Assembly: GCA_964455395.1 (NCBI GenBank)
Contig: CAYVWB010000029.1
Span: forward strand, 1 to 50,869
Direction: 5' to 3'
Origin: CAYVWB01 sp964455395
Lineage (GTDB): Bacteria; Desulfobacterota; Desulfovibrionia; Desulfovibrionales; Desulfovibrionaceae
DNA: 50,869 nt
The notes below the pieces were generated by a model. That model did no database searches and had not been told where the DNA came from. It saw only the letters and a program-made list of their open reading frames with translations. A program made the translations under genes and the position numbers. How positions within the stretch are numbered: the stretch's first letter is position 1; each line of letters starts with the position of its first letter. This document shows, in pieces, positions 32,939-43,154 of the stretch.

Positions 32939-35900
32939 TCACACCTCGAAGAGCATCTCCAGGTCCGTGCGGGTGAGGGACTTCCACGCGTCCTGCCCGG
33001 GGATGATGGCTTCGGCCACGTCGCGTTTCTGTTCCTGCAGTTTGAGGATCTTTTCCTCCACCGTGTTCTGGCAGATGAGCTTGTAGGAGAACACCTGGCG
33101 CGTCTGCCCGATGCGGTGGGTGCGGTCGGTGGCCTGGCTTTCCACGGCGGGGTTCCACCACGGATCGTAGTGGATGACGTAGTCGGCGCTGGTGAGGTTC
33201 AGGCCGGTGCCGCCGGCTTTGAGGGAGATGAGGAAGATGGGGATGTCCGGGGAATCGTTGAAGCGGTCCACTTGTTCGAAGCGGTCTTTGGAGGCGCCGT
33301 CGAGGTAGGCGAAGGGGATCTTGGAGATGGTGAGCCAGCTTCGGATGATGTGCAGCATCTGGACGAATTGCGAGAAGACGAGGACCTTGTGGCCCTCCTC
33401 GATGATGTCCGTGATCATGTCCTTGAAGGCGTCGAACTTGCCGGAGGGCAGATTGGTGGAGACGCCGGGCATGTCCAGCTTGAGCAGCCGCGGGTGGCAA
33501 CAGATCTGGCGCAGCTTGAGCAGCGCGTCCAGGATGGACATCTGGCTTTTGGCGATGCCTTTTTCGTCCACGTCCTGGAGCACTTGATCGCGGAGTTTCT
33601 TGGCGAGCTTGGCGTAGAGCTCCAGCTGTTCGTCAGCCAGGGCGCAGAAGTAGACGTTTTCGATCTTGGGCGGCAAGTCCTTGGCCACTTGGTCCTTGGT
33701 GCGCCGCAGAATGAAGGGTTTCACCCGCGCGCGCAGGTAGTCCAGGGTCTCCACGTCGCCGTCTTTGATGGGCTTGACCACGCCGCGCTGGAAGGCGTGC
33801 TGGGAGCCCAGGAAGCCGGGCATGAGGAATTCGAAGAGGGACCAGAGCTCGAAGAGGTTGTTCTCGATGGGCGTGCCCGAGAGACAGAGGCGCTGCTTGG
33901 CGTTGAGCTTGCGCACGCTGCGCGCGGTGATGGTGTTGGGATTCTTGATATTTTGCGCTTCGTCCAGGATGAGGCAGGAGAACTCGTGCTTCTGCAACTC
34001 CTCCAGATCGCGCCGCAAGAGCGCGTAGGTGGTCATGACGATGTCAGAGTCCTCGATCTTCTTGAAGAGGCTCTCTCGCCGGGTGCCATAGATGACGAGG
34101 CGGCGCAGGTGCGGCGCAAACTTCTGGGCTTCCCGCTCCCAGTTGGGCAGCACCGAGGTGGGCACCACGATGAGGCTCGGCCCCGCGACTTTCTTTTCGT
34201 GCAGGTAGAGGATGAACGCCAGGGTCTGCACGGTCTTGCCCAGTCCCATCTCATCCGCGAGGATGCCGCCGAAGCCGTATTCTTTCAGGAAGTTGAGGAA
34301 GGAGAGCCCTTGGGCCTGGTAAGGCCGCAAGGTGGCGTTCAGGCTGGAGGGTTGTTTGATCTGCCTGATTTCCTTGAAGGAATAGATCTTGGAGCGCAGC
34401 TTGTCCCAGAAGCTGTCGGTCACGGCGTGTGGCACTTCATCGAGGATGGCGTCCAGCACCGGCGCTTCGAACTGCTTGAATTTCTGTTTGGGCGGCTTGT
34501 CCGGGTCGTAGCCCAGGGTGCGCAGCTTGTGACCCAGCTTCTCCAGCCAGCTCTCGGGAAGGCTGGTGTAGGAGCCGTCCTTGAGCTGGACGTAGCGTTT
34601 GCCTTTGGTCCATGCTTCCCAGATCTTCTCGATGGGCACGCGCTGGTCGTCGTACTCCACGGCGAGGTCCAGGTCGAACCACTTGTCTTCCTCGTTGGAC
34701 TCCACTTCCGCGGTGATGACCGGCTGGGTGAGCCGGACTTTGTAGCGGGTGAGATTCTTTTCCCCGTAGATGCGGTACTTCTTGACCATCTCGGGATAGT
34801 GGTCCAGCAGGAAGGTGATGGCTTCTTCGGGCTCCAGGAACCACATGCTGTTGGAGCGGGGCTGGAAGCTCATGTCCATGAGCGTCTGGGTGAGGGCGGC
34901 TTCAGCTTCCTGATCGCGCTGGAGCAGAAAGGCTTTGCCTTCGGCTTGGTAGCTGCCGGTCTGCAGGTCCGGGTTGGGGCCGGGCAGGCTCACTTCGCCG
35001 TGCTGGGTCTCGTAGGTGTTGTCTATCTGCAGGGTCAGCAAGCTGCCTTCCTCGTCCAGGAAGAGCTTGGGCGCGTGCGTGGCCGGGGTGAAGATGGGCT
35101 TCATGTGCTCCAGGAATTCCTCCTGACCGTGGAGGTCGGAGGCGGGGAGCCGGGTCCAGACGCGGTCCAGAAATTCGGAGATGTCCCCATGGGGGATGAC
35201 CAGGGGCTCCTGCGCCAAGTCCTGGATGAGGCTCGGCTCCAAGCCGGTCTGCACGGGGTAGAAGCCTTTGTTCCAGCAGACCCAGATGGGCAATTGTCCG
35301 TAGAAGTAGGCTTCCTGGTCCTGGATGGAGAAGGGGGGTTTGCCTTCGCGGCCCAAGAGGACGTCCAGATGGAGGCCGTCGTCATCCAGGCGTGGTTTGA
35401 GCATCAGCCGCATGGTCTTGCGTTCCACGCGGCAGGGTTGGTCCGTATCGCGCCAGAAGAGGTAGAATTCTTTCTGGAGCGCGCGGAAGAACCAGGTGAG
35501 CAGCCCGTCAGGGAGCTCCACACGGTGGCCGAAGTAGTCGATGAAATTGCCTATCTGCTGAGCGACCTTGGGGAGCCACGGCGCGTTTTCGGACCAGTCC
35601 GGGTTGTTGATGATCTGTTCCAGGGTGATTTCGTTTTGCACCGTGGAGAGGCCGGATTTGTTTTGCCGCGCGCGGAAGAAAGCCACTTGGAGCCGGCCGG
35701 GCTCGGGGTAGAAGCGGTAGAGGATGTAATGGCGGCCGGGCTCGGGTTCGTGCTCCGTGGCGAAGAAATTGCGGAAGGACTGGCGCCACTCCTTGCGGGG
35801 CTTGGTGGGCGTTTCCTTGTCGTCGTCGCCGGATTCCAGAGAGGTGAGGAACTTCAGCGCAGTGGCGCCCACGTGGCGGCAGACGCCCGAAAAGGAGTCA

Positions 35901-36166
35901 GGACAGTTGCAGTAGTAGCTGATGCGGTTGTCCTTGAGGTTCAGCGACACCTCCGGCGAGTAGACCTGGAAGTCTTCGCCTTGGATGTTGCCGTTCACCT
36001 CCCAGAAGTGTTCGCCTTTTTTGAGGCTCAGCTTCTGGACGCCGCCGTGGCCGACGATCTGATGCGCGCCTTCGAGGATGTATTCCGGCACGGAATCAGC
36101 GATGAAGGTGTGCAGCAGGTCTCTGACTTGGCCCTCTTCGCTCTTGTTGCCTGTGGTGGTGGACAA
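32939..36166 (-). CDS. SWIM zinc-finger SNF2-family ATPase/helicase-like protein
   Basis: A 1075-residue protein. The N-terminal SWIM finger CNCPDSFSGVCRH has ligands C86, C88, C96 and H98. Then comes a long unassigned region of about 450 residues, then the SNF2 ATPase core: ADEMGLGKTVQ (Walker A, near residue 630), DEAQ, GTPIENNLFELWS, and the C-terminal RecA lobe with LDGASKDRFEQVDRF, SLKAGGTGLNLTSAD and ATDRTHRIGQ (motifs V and VI). Bacterial members are RapA-like or phage-defence-associated DNA translocases; no role is given by context. The start is TTG at 36166, preceded by AAGGAG at six bases, and no ATG lies nearby upstream. An open frame of about 1300 codons on the opposite strand is an antisense shadow. 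Confidence 0.9.
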   Translation of the reverse strand: MSTTTGNKSEEGQVRDLLHTFIADSVPEYILEGAHQIVGHGGVQKLSLKKGEHFWEVNGNIQGEDFQVYSPEVSLNLKDNRISYYCNCPDSFSGVCRHVGATALKFLTSLESGDDDKETPTKPRKEWRQSFRNFFATEHEPEPGRHYILYRFYPEPGRLQVAFFRARQNKSGLSTVQNEITLEQIINNPDWSENAPWLPKVAQQIGNFIDYFGHRVELPDGLLTWFFRALQKEFYLFWRDTDQPCRVERKTMRLMLKPRLDDDGLHLDVLLGREGKPPFSIQDQEAYFYGQLPIWVCWNKGFYPVQTGLEPSLIQDLAQEPLVIPHGDISEFLDRVWTRLPASDLHGQEEFLEHMKPIFTPATHAPKLFLDEEGSLLTLQIDNTYETQHGEVSLPGPNPDLQTGSYQAEGKAFLLQRDQEAEAALTQTLMDMSFQPRSNSMWFLEPEEAITFLLDHYPEMVKKYRIYGEKNLTRYKVRLTQPVITAEVESNEEDKWFDLDLAVEYDDQRVPIEKIWEAWTKGKRYVQLKDGSYTSLPESWLEKLGHKLRTLGYDPDKPPKQKFKQFEAPVLDAILDEVPHAVTDSFWDKLRSKIYSFKEIRQIKQPSSLNATLRPYQAQGLSFLNFLKEYGFGGILADEMGLGKTVQTLAFILYLHEKKVAGPSLIVVPTSVLPNWEREAQKFAPHLRRLVIYGTRRESLFKKIEDSDIVMTTYALLRRDLEELQKHEFSCLILDEAQNIKNPNTITARSVRKLNAKQRLCLSGTPIENNLFELWSLFEFLMPGFLGSQHAFQRGVVKPIKDGDVETLDYLRARVKPFILRRTKDQVAKDLPPKIENVYFCALADEQLELYAKLAKKLRDQVLQDVDEKGIAKSQMSILDALLKLRQICCHPRLLKLDMPGVSTNLPSGKFDAFKDMITDIIEEGHKVLVFSQFVQMLHIIRSWLTISKIPFAYLDGASKDRFEQVDRFNDSPDIPIFLISLKAGGTGLNLTSADYVIHYDPWWNPAVESQATDRTHRIGQTRQVFSYKLICQNTVEEKILKLQEQKRDVAEAIIPGQDAWKSLTRTDLEMLFEV

Positions 36167-36864
36167 ACGGACTCCTTGAGACGGATTGCGAGGCGCCGCC
36201 TGGAGGCGTCGCGGCTCGCCGGAAACTGTGGTTCTCGTCTACGCGCCTGGCGCGTCGTCTGCCTATGCTGTACGGGCGTCGCCGTGGCCTGCTCGCGTCG
36301 CGCCGGGGGGGCGGGGGTCTCGCGCGGCAGGGCCGTCATGGCGCGCCCTGGCGCGTTTGCGTTCGAGGCGTGCTTGCGGATTTCGCTGCGCAACCCCGTC
36401 CCGCTTGGCTACAGGCTTTCCAAACAGCGCGTCCGGGCTGTTCGTCGGAAGGCCGAGCGCCCCCCGGTGTTCGGGGTGGACGCCGGGTTCCGGCGCGCCT
36501 CGTCCTCTCCGCGAGGCTCAGCGCCCGAGCCCCTCGGCGACCGCGCGCTGCGCACCGTGCGTTGCGCTTCCCGGCGACGCCTCGTGCGAAACGGGATGCG
36601 GCGGGGATTGCAGTCGCGCCTTTGCGTATTACCTCCAAATACTGGATGGAGTGATTTTTAGCAACCACCATGCGAAATTTCGCAGGAGCTTTTTCTTCTT
36701 CCCCGAAGTATACCGTAGCGCAGAGAGTTTGCAACCTGCTGCGACACGCTGGCGAAGGCGTTCCCGAAAACGAGCTGAAGCGGGCGGAAACGCACGCATT
36801 CCGGTGGATGGAACACGGGGGACATGGTTGATGCGCCGGCGTTTTTGTGCATAAGGAAAGCACT
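36167..36864. other. divergent spacer of about 700 bp (SNF2 gene / rel gene)
   Basis: Long open frames exist on both strands, but they are Arg/Ala/Pro-rich with no ribosome binding site. G+C falls after about 36600, where the rel promoter is expected; TATACC at about 36708-36713 is a possible -10 without a convincing -35. I see no RNA gene. Confidence 0.45.
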
Positions 36865-39141
<2,277 letters not shown>

Positions 39142-39265
39142 GCGCCCGATCGCATCCCGCTCGACGCAGCGGCGCGCACGCCCGCGTCGGGGCGCCTGTT
39201 CCCCGCAATGCACGCCCGAGCGCGTTCGAGAAGCCCTCGGCGCCCGCACGGCGTGCGGCTGTCCG

Positions 39266-39334
39266 GCGGTCTGCTTCTGGACGAAAAAGCGGTCTGCTTC
39301 TGGACGAAAAAGCGGTCTGCTTCTGGACGAAAAA
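39266..39334. repeat. 23-bp tandem repeat, three perfect copies
   Basis: The unit gcggtctgcttctggacgaaaaa begins at 39266, 39289 and 39312 with no mismatches. Each ends in A5, which reads as T5 on the minus strand, and the last copy runs directly into the flagellin terminator. The unit length is not a multiple of three and the array sits between convergent genes, so it is not coding. Nothing else is evident in 39142-39439 apart from the terminator. Confidence 0.95.
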
Positions 39335-39361
39335 AAGGAAGGGCCCCGATGGAGCCCTTCC
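39330..39361 (-). terminator. fliC: intrinsic terminator of the flagellin gene
   Basis: Read leftward: an 8-bp perfect stem GGAAGGGC (right arm 39354-39361, left arm 39337-39344) with a 9-base loop, followed by T7 (39330-39336). It lies 79 bp past the flagellin stop codon. Confidence 0.88.
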
Positions 39362-39439
39362 CTCTGGCGCGAATGCGAGGAGGAGTCGTCTGAACCGCGC
39401 TTTTCGCCAAGCCCACAGGCGCAGCGCGGCGGCGTGGCG

Positions 39440-40333
39440 CTACCCGCCGATGAGATTGAGCGCCATCCGCGGCAGGGAGTTGGCCTGGGAGAGCATGGCC
39501 ACCGCGGACTGGGTGAGGATCTGGTTACGGACGAAGTTGGTCATCTCCAGAGAGACGTCCACGTCGGAGATGCGGCTTTCCGCAGCCTGGAGGTTTTCGG
39601 ACTGGATCTCCAGGTTGGTGATGGTGTTCTCCAGGCGGTTCTGCAACGAACCGAGGTTGGCGCGGATCTTGTCTTTGGAGATGATGGCGTTCTGCAAGCC
39701 ATCCAAGGCTTGCTGCGCGCCTTGCTGCGTGGAGATGGAGTAGGCGTCCTGCGAGGCGTCCGCTTCGTTGCCCACGCCCAGGGACGAGGCCGTGGAGGAC
39801 TCGATCTTGACATAGTAGTAGTCTTCGGAAGAGTCGTTGGCGGTGCCGAAGTGGACCTTCATCCTGCCTGTGGACTCGATGCCGGAGCCGTCATGCGTGT
39901 CGGACGAGAGGTTGCCGTTGAGCAGGTAAATGCCGTTGAAGTCCGTGGCGTTGGCGATCCGGGTGATTTCCGAGGCCATGGCCTGGTATTCCGAATCGAT
40001 GACGAGACGCTGATCCGAGTTGTACGTGCCGGTGGAGGCCTGTTCGGCGAGCTCTTTCATGCGGATGAGCTTTTCGTCGATGACCGCCAAGGCGCCGTCC
40101 GCCGTCTGGATCATGGAGATGGCGTCGTTGGCGTTGCGCACGCCCTGGTTGAGGGCGGCGATGTCCGCGCGCATGAGCTCGCGGATGGCGAGACCGGCGG
40201 CGTCGTCAGCGGCGCTGTTGATGCGCAGACCCGAGGAGAGTCGGTTCACCGACGTGCTCAAGTCGCCGAAGGAGTTGCGCAAGTTGCGCGCCGCTGTCGC
40301 GGCCATGATATTGTTGTTGATCGCTAATGACAT
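39440..40333 (-). CDS. fliC: flagellin
   Basis: A 297-residue filament subunit. The conserved N-terminal D0/D1 region (MSLAINNNIMAATAARNL, then LSSGLRINSAADDAAGLAI) and C-terminal D1/D0 region (SRISDVDVSLEMTNFVRNQIL, ending ANSLPRMALNLIGG) are complete. The variable middle is short (about residues 140-200), so the subunit is compact. No signal peptide, as expected for type III export. GGAGG eight bases before ATG 40333. A sigma28-like promoter lies upstream at 40437-40464 and an intrinsic terminator downstream, so it is monocistronic. No chaperone fliS or cap gene is adjacent. Confidence 0.96.
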   Translation of the reverse strand: MSLAINNNIMAATAARNLRNSFGDLSTSVNRLSSGLRINSAADDAAGLAIRELMRADIAALNQGVRNANDAISMIQTADGALAVIDEKLIRMKELAEQASTGTYNSDQRLVIDSEYQAMASEITRIANATDFNGIYLLNGNLSSDTHDGSGIESTGRMKVHFGTANDSSEDYYYVKIESSTASSLGVGNEADASQDAYSISTQQGAQQALDGLQNAIISKDKIRANLGSLQNRLENTITNLEIQSENLQAAESRISDVDVSLEMTNFVRNQILTQSAVAMLSQANSLPRMALNLIGG

Positions 40334-40436
40334 GGCGTGTTCCTCCGTGAAATGGTCGTGGCTTCCTTGCCTTGGGCTTTCACGCGGCCGCTTTCCCGAG
40401 ACGGCCTTGGGGGACTCCTCTCCCCACTCGCCTGTC

Positions 40437-40464
40437 TCATCGGAAAGGAACACGACGCTCTTTA
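40437..40464 (-). promoter_or_regulatory. sigma28 (FliA)-like promoter for flagellin
   Basis: Read leftward: TAAA (complement of 40461-40464), a 16-bp spacer, then TCCGATGA (complement of 40437-40444). Against the enterobacterial consensus TAAA-N15-GCCGATAA, the -35 element is exact and the -10 matches six of eight, with one extra spacer base. The predicted leader to ATG 40333 is about 100 nt. The rest of the 296-bp spacer to 40629 shows nothing else. Confidence 0.6.
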
Positions 40465-40629
40465 GGGGGAATGCGTGGAATTGTTCCATGGCCCGAGTCA
40501 TTGCGCCCGCCGCCAGCGCGACGGCGGGCGTGGAACTCCACCGAGTCCCGGCCTCCACGCGGTTTTTCGAGCCCCATCTCCCGGCGCCCCCCTTGGCAAG
40601 CGGGCGCCAATCGCGGTATCCACTCGCTC

Positions 40630-41571
40630 ATGACGACGCAACGCCACCACGCACACTCCCGCGCCCCTTACCGCAATCGACTCGACGCCGCCGGCTTCGC
40701 TCCGAAGAAGGTCTCGCCGCCGGCGCTGCTCATCCTGTGCCTGACCCTTTGCGCGCTTGGCCTGACCCTCGGCGGCTGCGCCACCATCCAGGCCCTGAAC
40801 CCCTTTGCGGAAGACTCCACCAACGCCACCGCCCCGCCGCCCCGCGAGGGTGAAGCCGCCGAAGTCGTGGAGACGGAGGCTGTCGCCGAGCCCTCCGAAT
40901 CCTCCCTGGCCGAAGCAACCCCGGAATCTCCCGAGAGGACGGATCAACCCGACACTGCAGCGGAGACCCCGGCCGATCCCGACGACGCCATGGACGACGC
41001 CGATCCCGACGACGCCATGGACGAAGACGCCATGGGCGAAGACGCCGGGACCGAGCCGACGCCGGAAGCCGAAGCCGATGCGTCGGACCAGGAAGCCACG
41101 GCGGACCAAGCCGCCGAGGAGCCCGCCCGCTTCGCTCCCCTCACGCGGCTGCGGGACGAACGCCTGGAGCTCGAAGTCCCGGGCAAGGGGCCGTTCCCCA
41201 CGGCGCCCGATCTTCTCGCAGCCATGAGTCGCGCCACCCGCGACGATCGCATCATCGGGGACATCCAACCCTTCGACGCCTTCCCGGACATCCCCGGCGA
41301 AGACACCGTGGGTCGCGTCTTCGAAGCGGACGGCGACCTCGAACCCGGGCAGCGCGTCCGACTCTTCGCCTTCTACGCGCCCGGCGAGCCACGCCACCGC
41401 CACGTCTACGGCTACGTGGTGGAGAACGAACGCTCCGGCGAGGCCATGGGCTACTTCGACGGCGACGGCGACGGCGTCTTCGAGCAGCAGACACTCGCCC
41501 CGGTCATCAACCCCGAGGCCCTCATTCCCAGACAAGAAGACACGGCGGTGGAGCCCGCCGACGCGCAGTGA
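40630..41571 (+). CDS. acidic repeat lipoprotein with DxDxDG-type calcium loop, unknown function
   Basis: A 313-residue protein. A basic n-region and hydrophobic core (LLILCLTLCALGLTLGGC) end in a lipobox. Residues about 60-170 are an Ala/Glu/Asp/Pro-rich linker with the local repeat DPDDAMDDADPDDAMDEDAMGEDAG. The C-terminal domain (RLRDERLELEVPGKGPFPTAP ... HVYGYVVENERS) contains YFDGDGDGVFE, a DxDxDG loop like those of EF-hand or dockerin calcium sites, but single. The protein is very acidic overall. No family recognised. It is divergent from flagellin and precedes another exported protein by 59 bp. Confidence 0.75.
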   Translation: MTTQRHHAHSRAPYRNRLDAAGFAPKKVSPPALLILCLTLCALGLTLGGCATIQALNPFAEDSTNATAPPPREGEAAEVVETEAVAEPSESSLAEATPESPERTDQPDTAAETPADPDDAMDDADPDDAMDEDAMGEDAGTEPTPEAEADASDQEATADQAAEEPARFAPLTRLRDERLELEVPGKGPFPTAPDLLAAMSRATRDDRIIGDIQPFDAFPDIPGEDTVGRVFEADGDLEPGQRVRLFAFYAPGEPRHRHVYGYVVENERSGEAMGYFDGDGDGVFEQQTLAPVINPEALIPRQEDTAVEPADAQ

Positions 41572-41630
41572 ACCCGGCGCCCAGCGTCCCCGGCGACGCG
41601 CCGGCTTGCGAATCTCAAGGAGTCTCCATC

Positions 41631-42182
41631 ATGACGAACGCCTGCAGCCAACCCCTCCGGTACGCGCTCCGTACGCTCCTCGCGACATGCGCGCTCCTCG
41701 CCGCCCTCATCGCGGCGGCGCCCGACGCATACGCCGGGACCTTGCACAACCGTGACGCCGAGGCCTACGACTACACATGCCATTGGGACGATCTGGAGGC
41801 CCCGGCGAGTGGCGTCATCCAGCCCGGGGAAGTGGTCGTTTTTCGGGAGAGCCCCTGTACCCTGGCGCTGCCGAAGCGCAAGGATTCCATCTCCATGCGT
41901 CCCGGCGACGCCATCGGCTCCCGAGCGGGCGCCACGGCGTGCTCCGCATGCCCAAGCCCGAGGAGTAGACGCCGCGGCCTGCGACGGCGCATGCCATCGG
42001 GACGATCCGGAGGCCCCGGCGAGTGGCGTCATCCAGCCCGGGGAAGTGGTCGTTTTTCGGGAGAGCCCCTGTACCCTGGCGCTGCCGAAGCGCAAGGATT
42101 CCATCTCCATGCGTCCCGGCGACGCCATCGGCTCCCGAGCGGGCGCCACGGCGTGCTCCGCATGCCCAAGCCCGAGGAGTAG
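41631..42182 (+). CDS. small secreted protein whose C-terminus is displaced by frameshift and tandem duplication
   Basis: AAGGAG nine bases before ATG 41631 and a clear signal peptide (LRTLLATCALLAALIAAAPDAYA) show a real gene. The mature start GTLHNRDAEAYDYTCHWDD ... VIQPGEVVVFRESPCTLALPKRKDSISMRPGDAI looks genuine, with a cysteine pair. After about residue 105 the frame turns arginine-rich (SPRSRRRGLRRR). In another frame the same DNA reads GVLRMPKPEE and stops at 41968. One extra base near 41929-41940 would join the two into a protein of about 112 residues. Because the downstream 214-bp duplication is out of frame, the present frame runs on to 42182 (183 residues). Treat the current C-terminus as doubtful: frameshift mutation or sequencing error. 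Confidence 0.55.
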   Translation: MTNACSQPLRYALRTLLATCALLAALIAAAPDAYAGTLHNRDAEAYDYTCHWDDLEAPASGVIQPGEVVVFRESPCTLALPKRKDSISMRPGDAIGSRAGATACSACPSPRSRRRGLRRRMPSGRSGGPGEWRHPARGSGRFSGEPLYPGAAEAQGFHLHASRRRHRLPSGRHGVLRMPKPEE

Positions 42183-42258
42183 ACGCCGCGGCCTGCGACG
42201 GCGCATGCCATCGGGACGATCCGGAGGCCCCGGCGAGTGGCGTCATCCAGCCCGGGGA
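41754..42258. repeat. 214-bp tandem duplication (2.36 copies)
   Basis: Copy 1 is 41754-41967, copy 2 is 41968-42181 and a partial copy 3 is 42182-42258. The first about 40 bp of copy 1 differ at several positions (for example cattgggacgatctgg versus catcgggacgatccgg); copies 2 and 3 agree there and the remainder is identical, so at least one duplication is recent. 214 is not divisible by three, which explains why identical peptides appear in successive frames. The partial third copy ends 21 bp before the convergent nadD stop codon. Confidence 0.95.
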
Positions 42259-42279
42259 GGGAGGGGACGCCGTAACGCG

Positions 42280-43152
42280 TCACTCAGCGGGGAAGTCTTG
42301 TCCCCAGGCGTCCCGGACAAGGACTGCGTTCTCGGCCAGCGCGTCCTCCACCTCATTCGGGACGAAGCCGGCGACGCTCCGGCCGGTCATCCACAAGGCG
42401 CGCACCAGCGTGGCGCTCAGGTCCAGTCGCAGCATCCCCAGACAGAGCGCGCGGCCGCCTTCCCACGCCACCTCCCAGATGGGCTCCCGACGCAGCAGCG
42501 GGTCTCGATTGCAGACGGCGTCGTCGTCCGGCTCGAAACGCCTGCCGCGCAGGTTGGCGAAACGGCCGGCATCCCGGGGCGCGTGGCTGGCGAGGTAGGT
42601 CAGCGTTTCCACGAGACCGTCATCCGTCCCGCGCGAGACGATGACGAAGGTGGTTTGCTCCATGAGTTCGAAGCCCAGACGCCACGTATGCAGCTGCTTG
42701 AGATCATTGACTCCCAAGCTCAGCAGAAGGTGTTTGTCCGGTTCCTGTTCCCGGTACGATTGCACTGTCTCCCAGGTGTAGGAGGGCCCCTCGCGGCGGT
42801 GCTCCAGGTCGTTCACCTGAAAAGGGGGTGGGGCCCCCGGTGCGATGTGGCCGCCGTGGGAGGCGTTCAACCGCGCCACGGCTGTTTCCAGCATGGCCAT
42901 CCGCATGGGGAAGGGCAACAGCCCGGCGTCGGGTTTGTGGGGCGGTCGGGCCGCGGGTACGAAATCCACCCGCTCCACACGGAGCACTTCCCGCAGCATC
43001 ACGGCCACGCGCAGGTGGGCGTTGTGCAGGGGATTGAAGGATCCCCCCAGGATGGCCACCCCGCCGGCCAGGGAGCCGCCGTCGAGAGCGGCCGAGCCGT
43101 CTCGGGGGGCGCATGGCGCCGGCGGCGGGGTGGTGTCGGAAGGAGCGGGCAT
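42280..43152 (-). CDS. nadD: nicotinate-nucleotide adenylyltransferase
   Basis: A 290-residue enzyme that adenylates nicotinate mononucleotide to deamido-NAD in NAD synthesis. It shows the nucleotidyltransferase signature ILGGSFNPLHNAHL (HxxH at the active site), FVPAARPPHKP, TWETVQSYREQEPD and the C-terminal SATLVR (the ISSTxxR motif). The N-terminal 30 residues are a Pro/Ala-rich extension absent from most NadD, and the protein is longer than the usual 190-220, with an insertion around residues 170-220 (APRDAGRFANLRGRRFEPDDD). ATG 43152 lies 3 bp beyond the proA stop; an in-frame TTG at 43158 would overlap it. Confidence 0.92.
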   Translation of the reverse strand: MPAPSDTTPPPAPCAPRDGSAALDGGSLAGGVAILGGSFNPLHNAHLRVAVMLREVLRVERVDFVPAARPPHKPDAGLLPFPMRMAMLETAVARLNASHGGHIAPGAPPPFQVNDLEHRREGPSYTWETVQSYREQEPDKHLLLSLGVNDLKQLHTWRLGFELMEQTTFVIVSRGTDDGLVETLTYLASHAPRDAGRFANLRGRRFEPDDDAVCNRDPLLRREPIWEVAWEGGRALCLGMLRLDLSATLVRALWMTGRSVAGFVPNEVEDALAENAVLVRDAWGQDFPAE

Positions 43153-43154
43153 GG

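Noticed and set aside
32768..36661. Open frame of about 1300 codons on the plus strand
   Set aside because: It is exactly antisense to the SNF2 gene, whose motifs, zinc finger and ribosome binding site are convincing. The plus frame has no family character.
36186..36854. 222-codon frame upstream of the rel gene
   Set aside because: Arg/Ala-rich, no ribosome binding site, and overlapped by equally poor frames on the other strand.
39266..39334. Possible mini CRISPR array
   Set aside because: The repeats are directly adjacent with no spacers, and there are no cas genes. The same applies to the 18-, 190- and 214-bp arrays.
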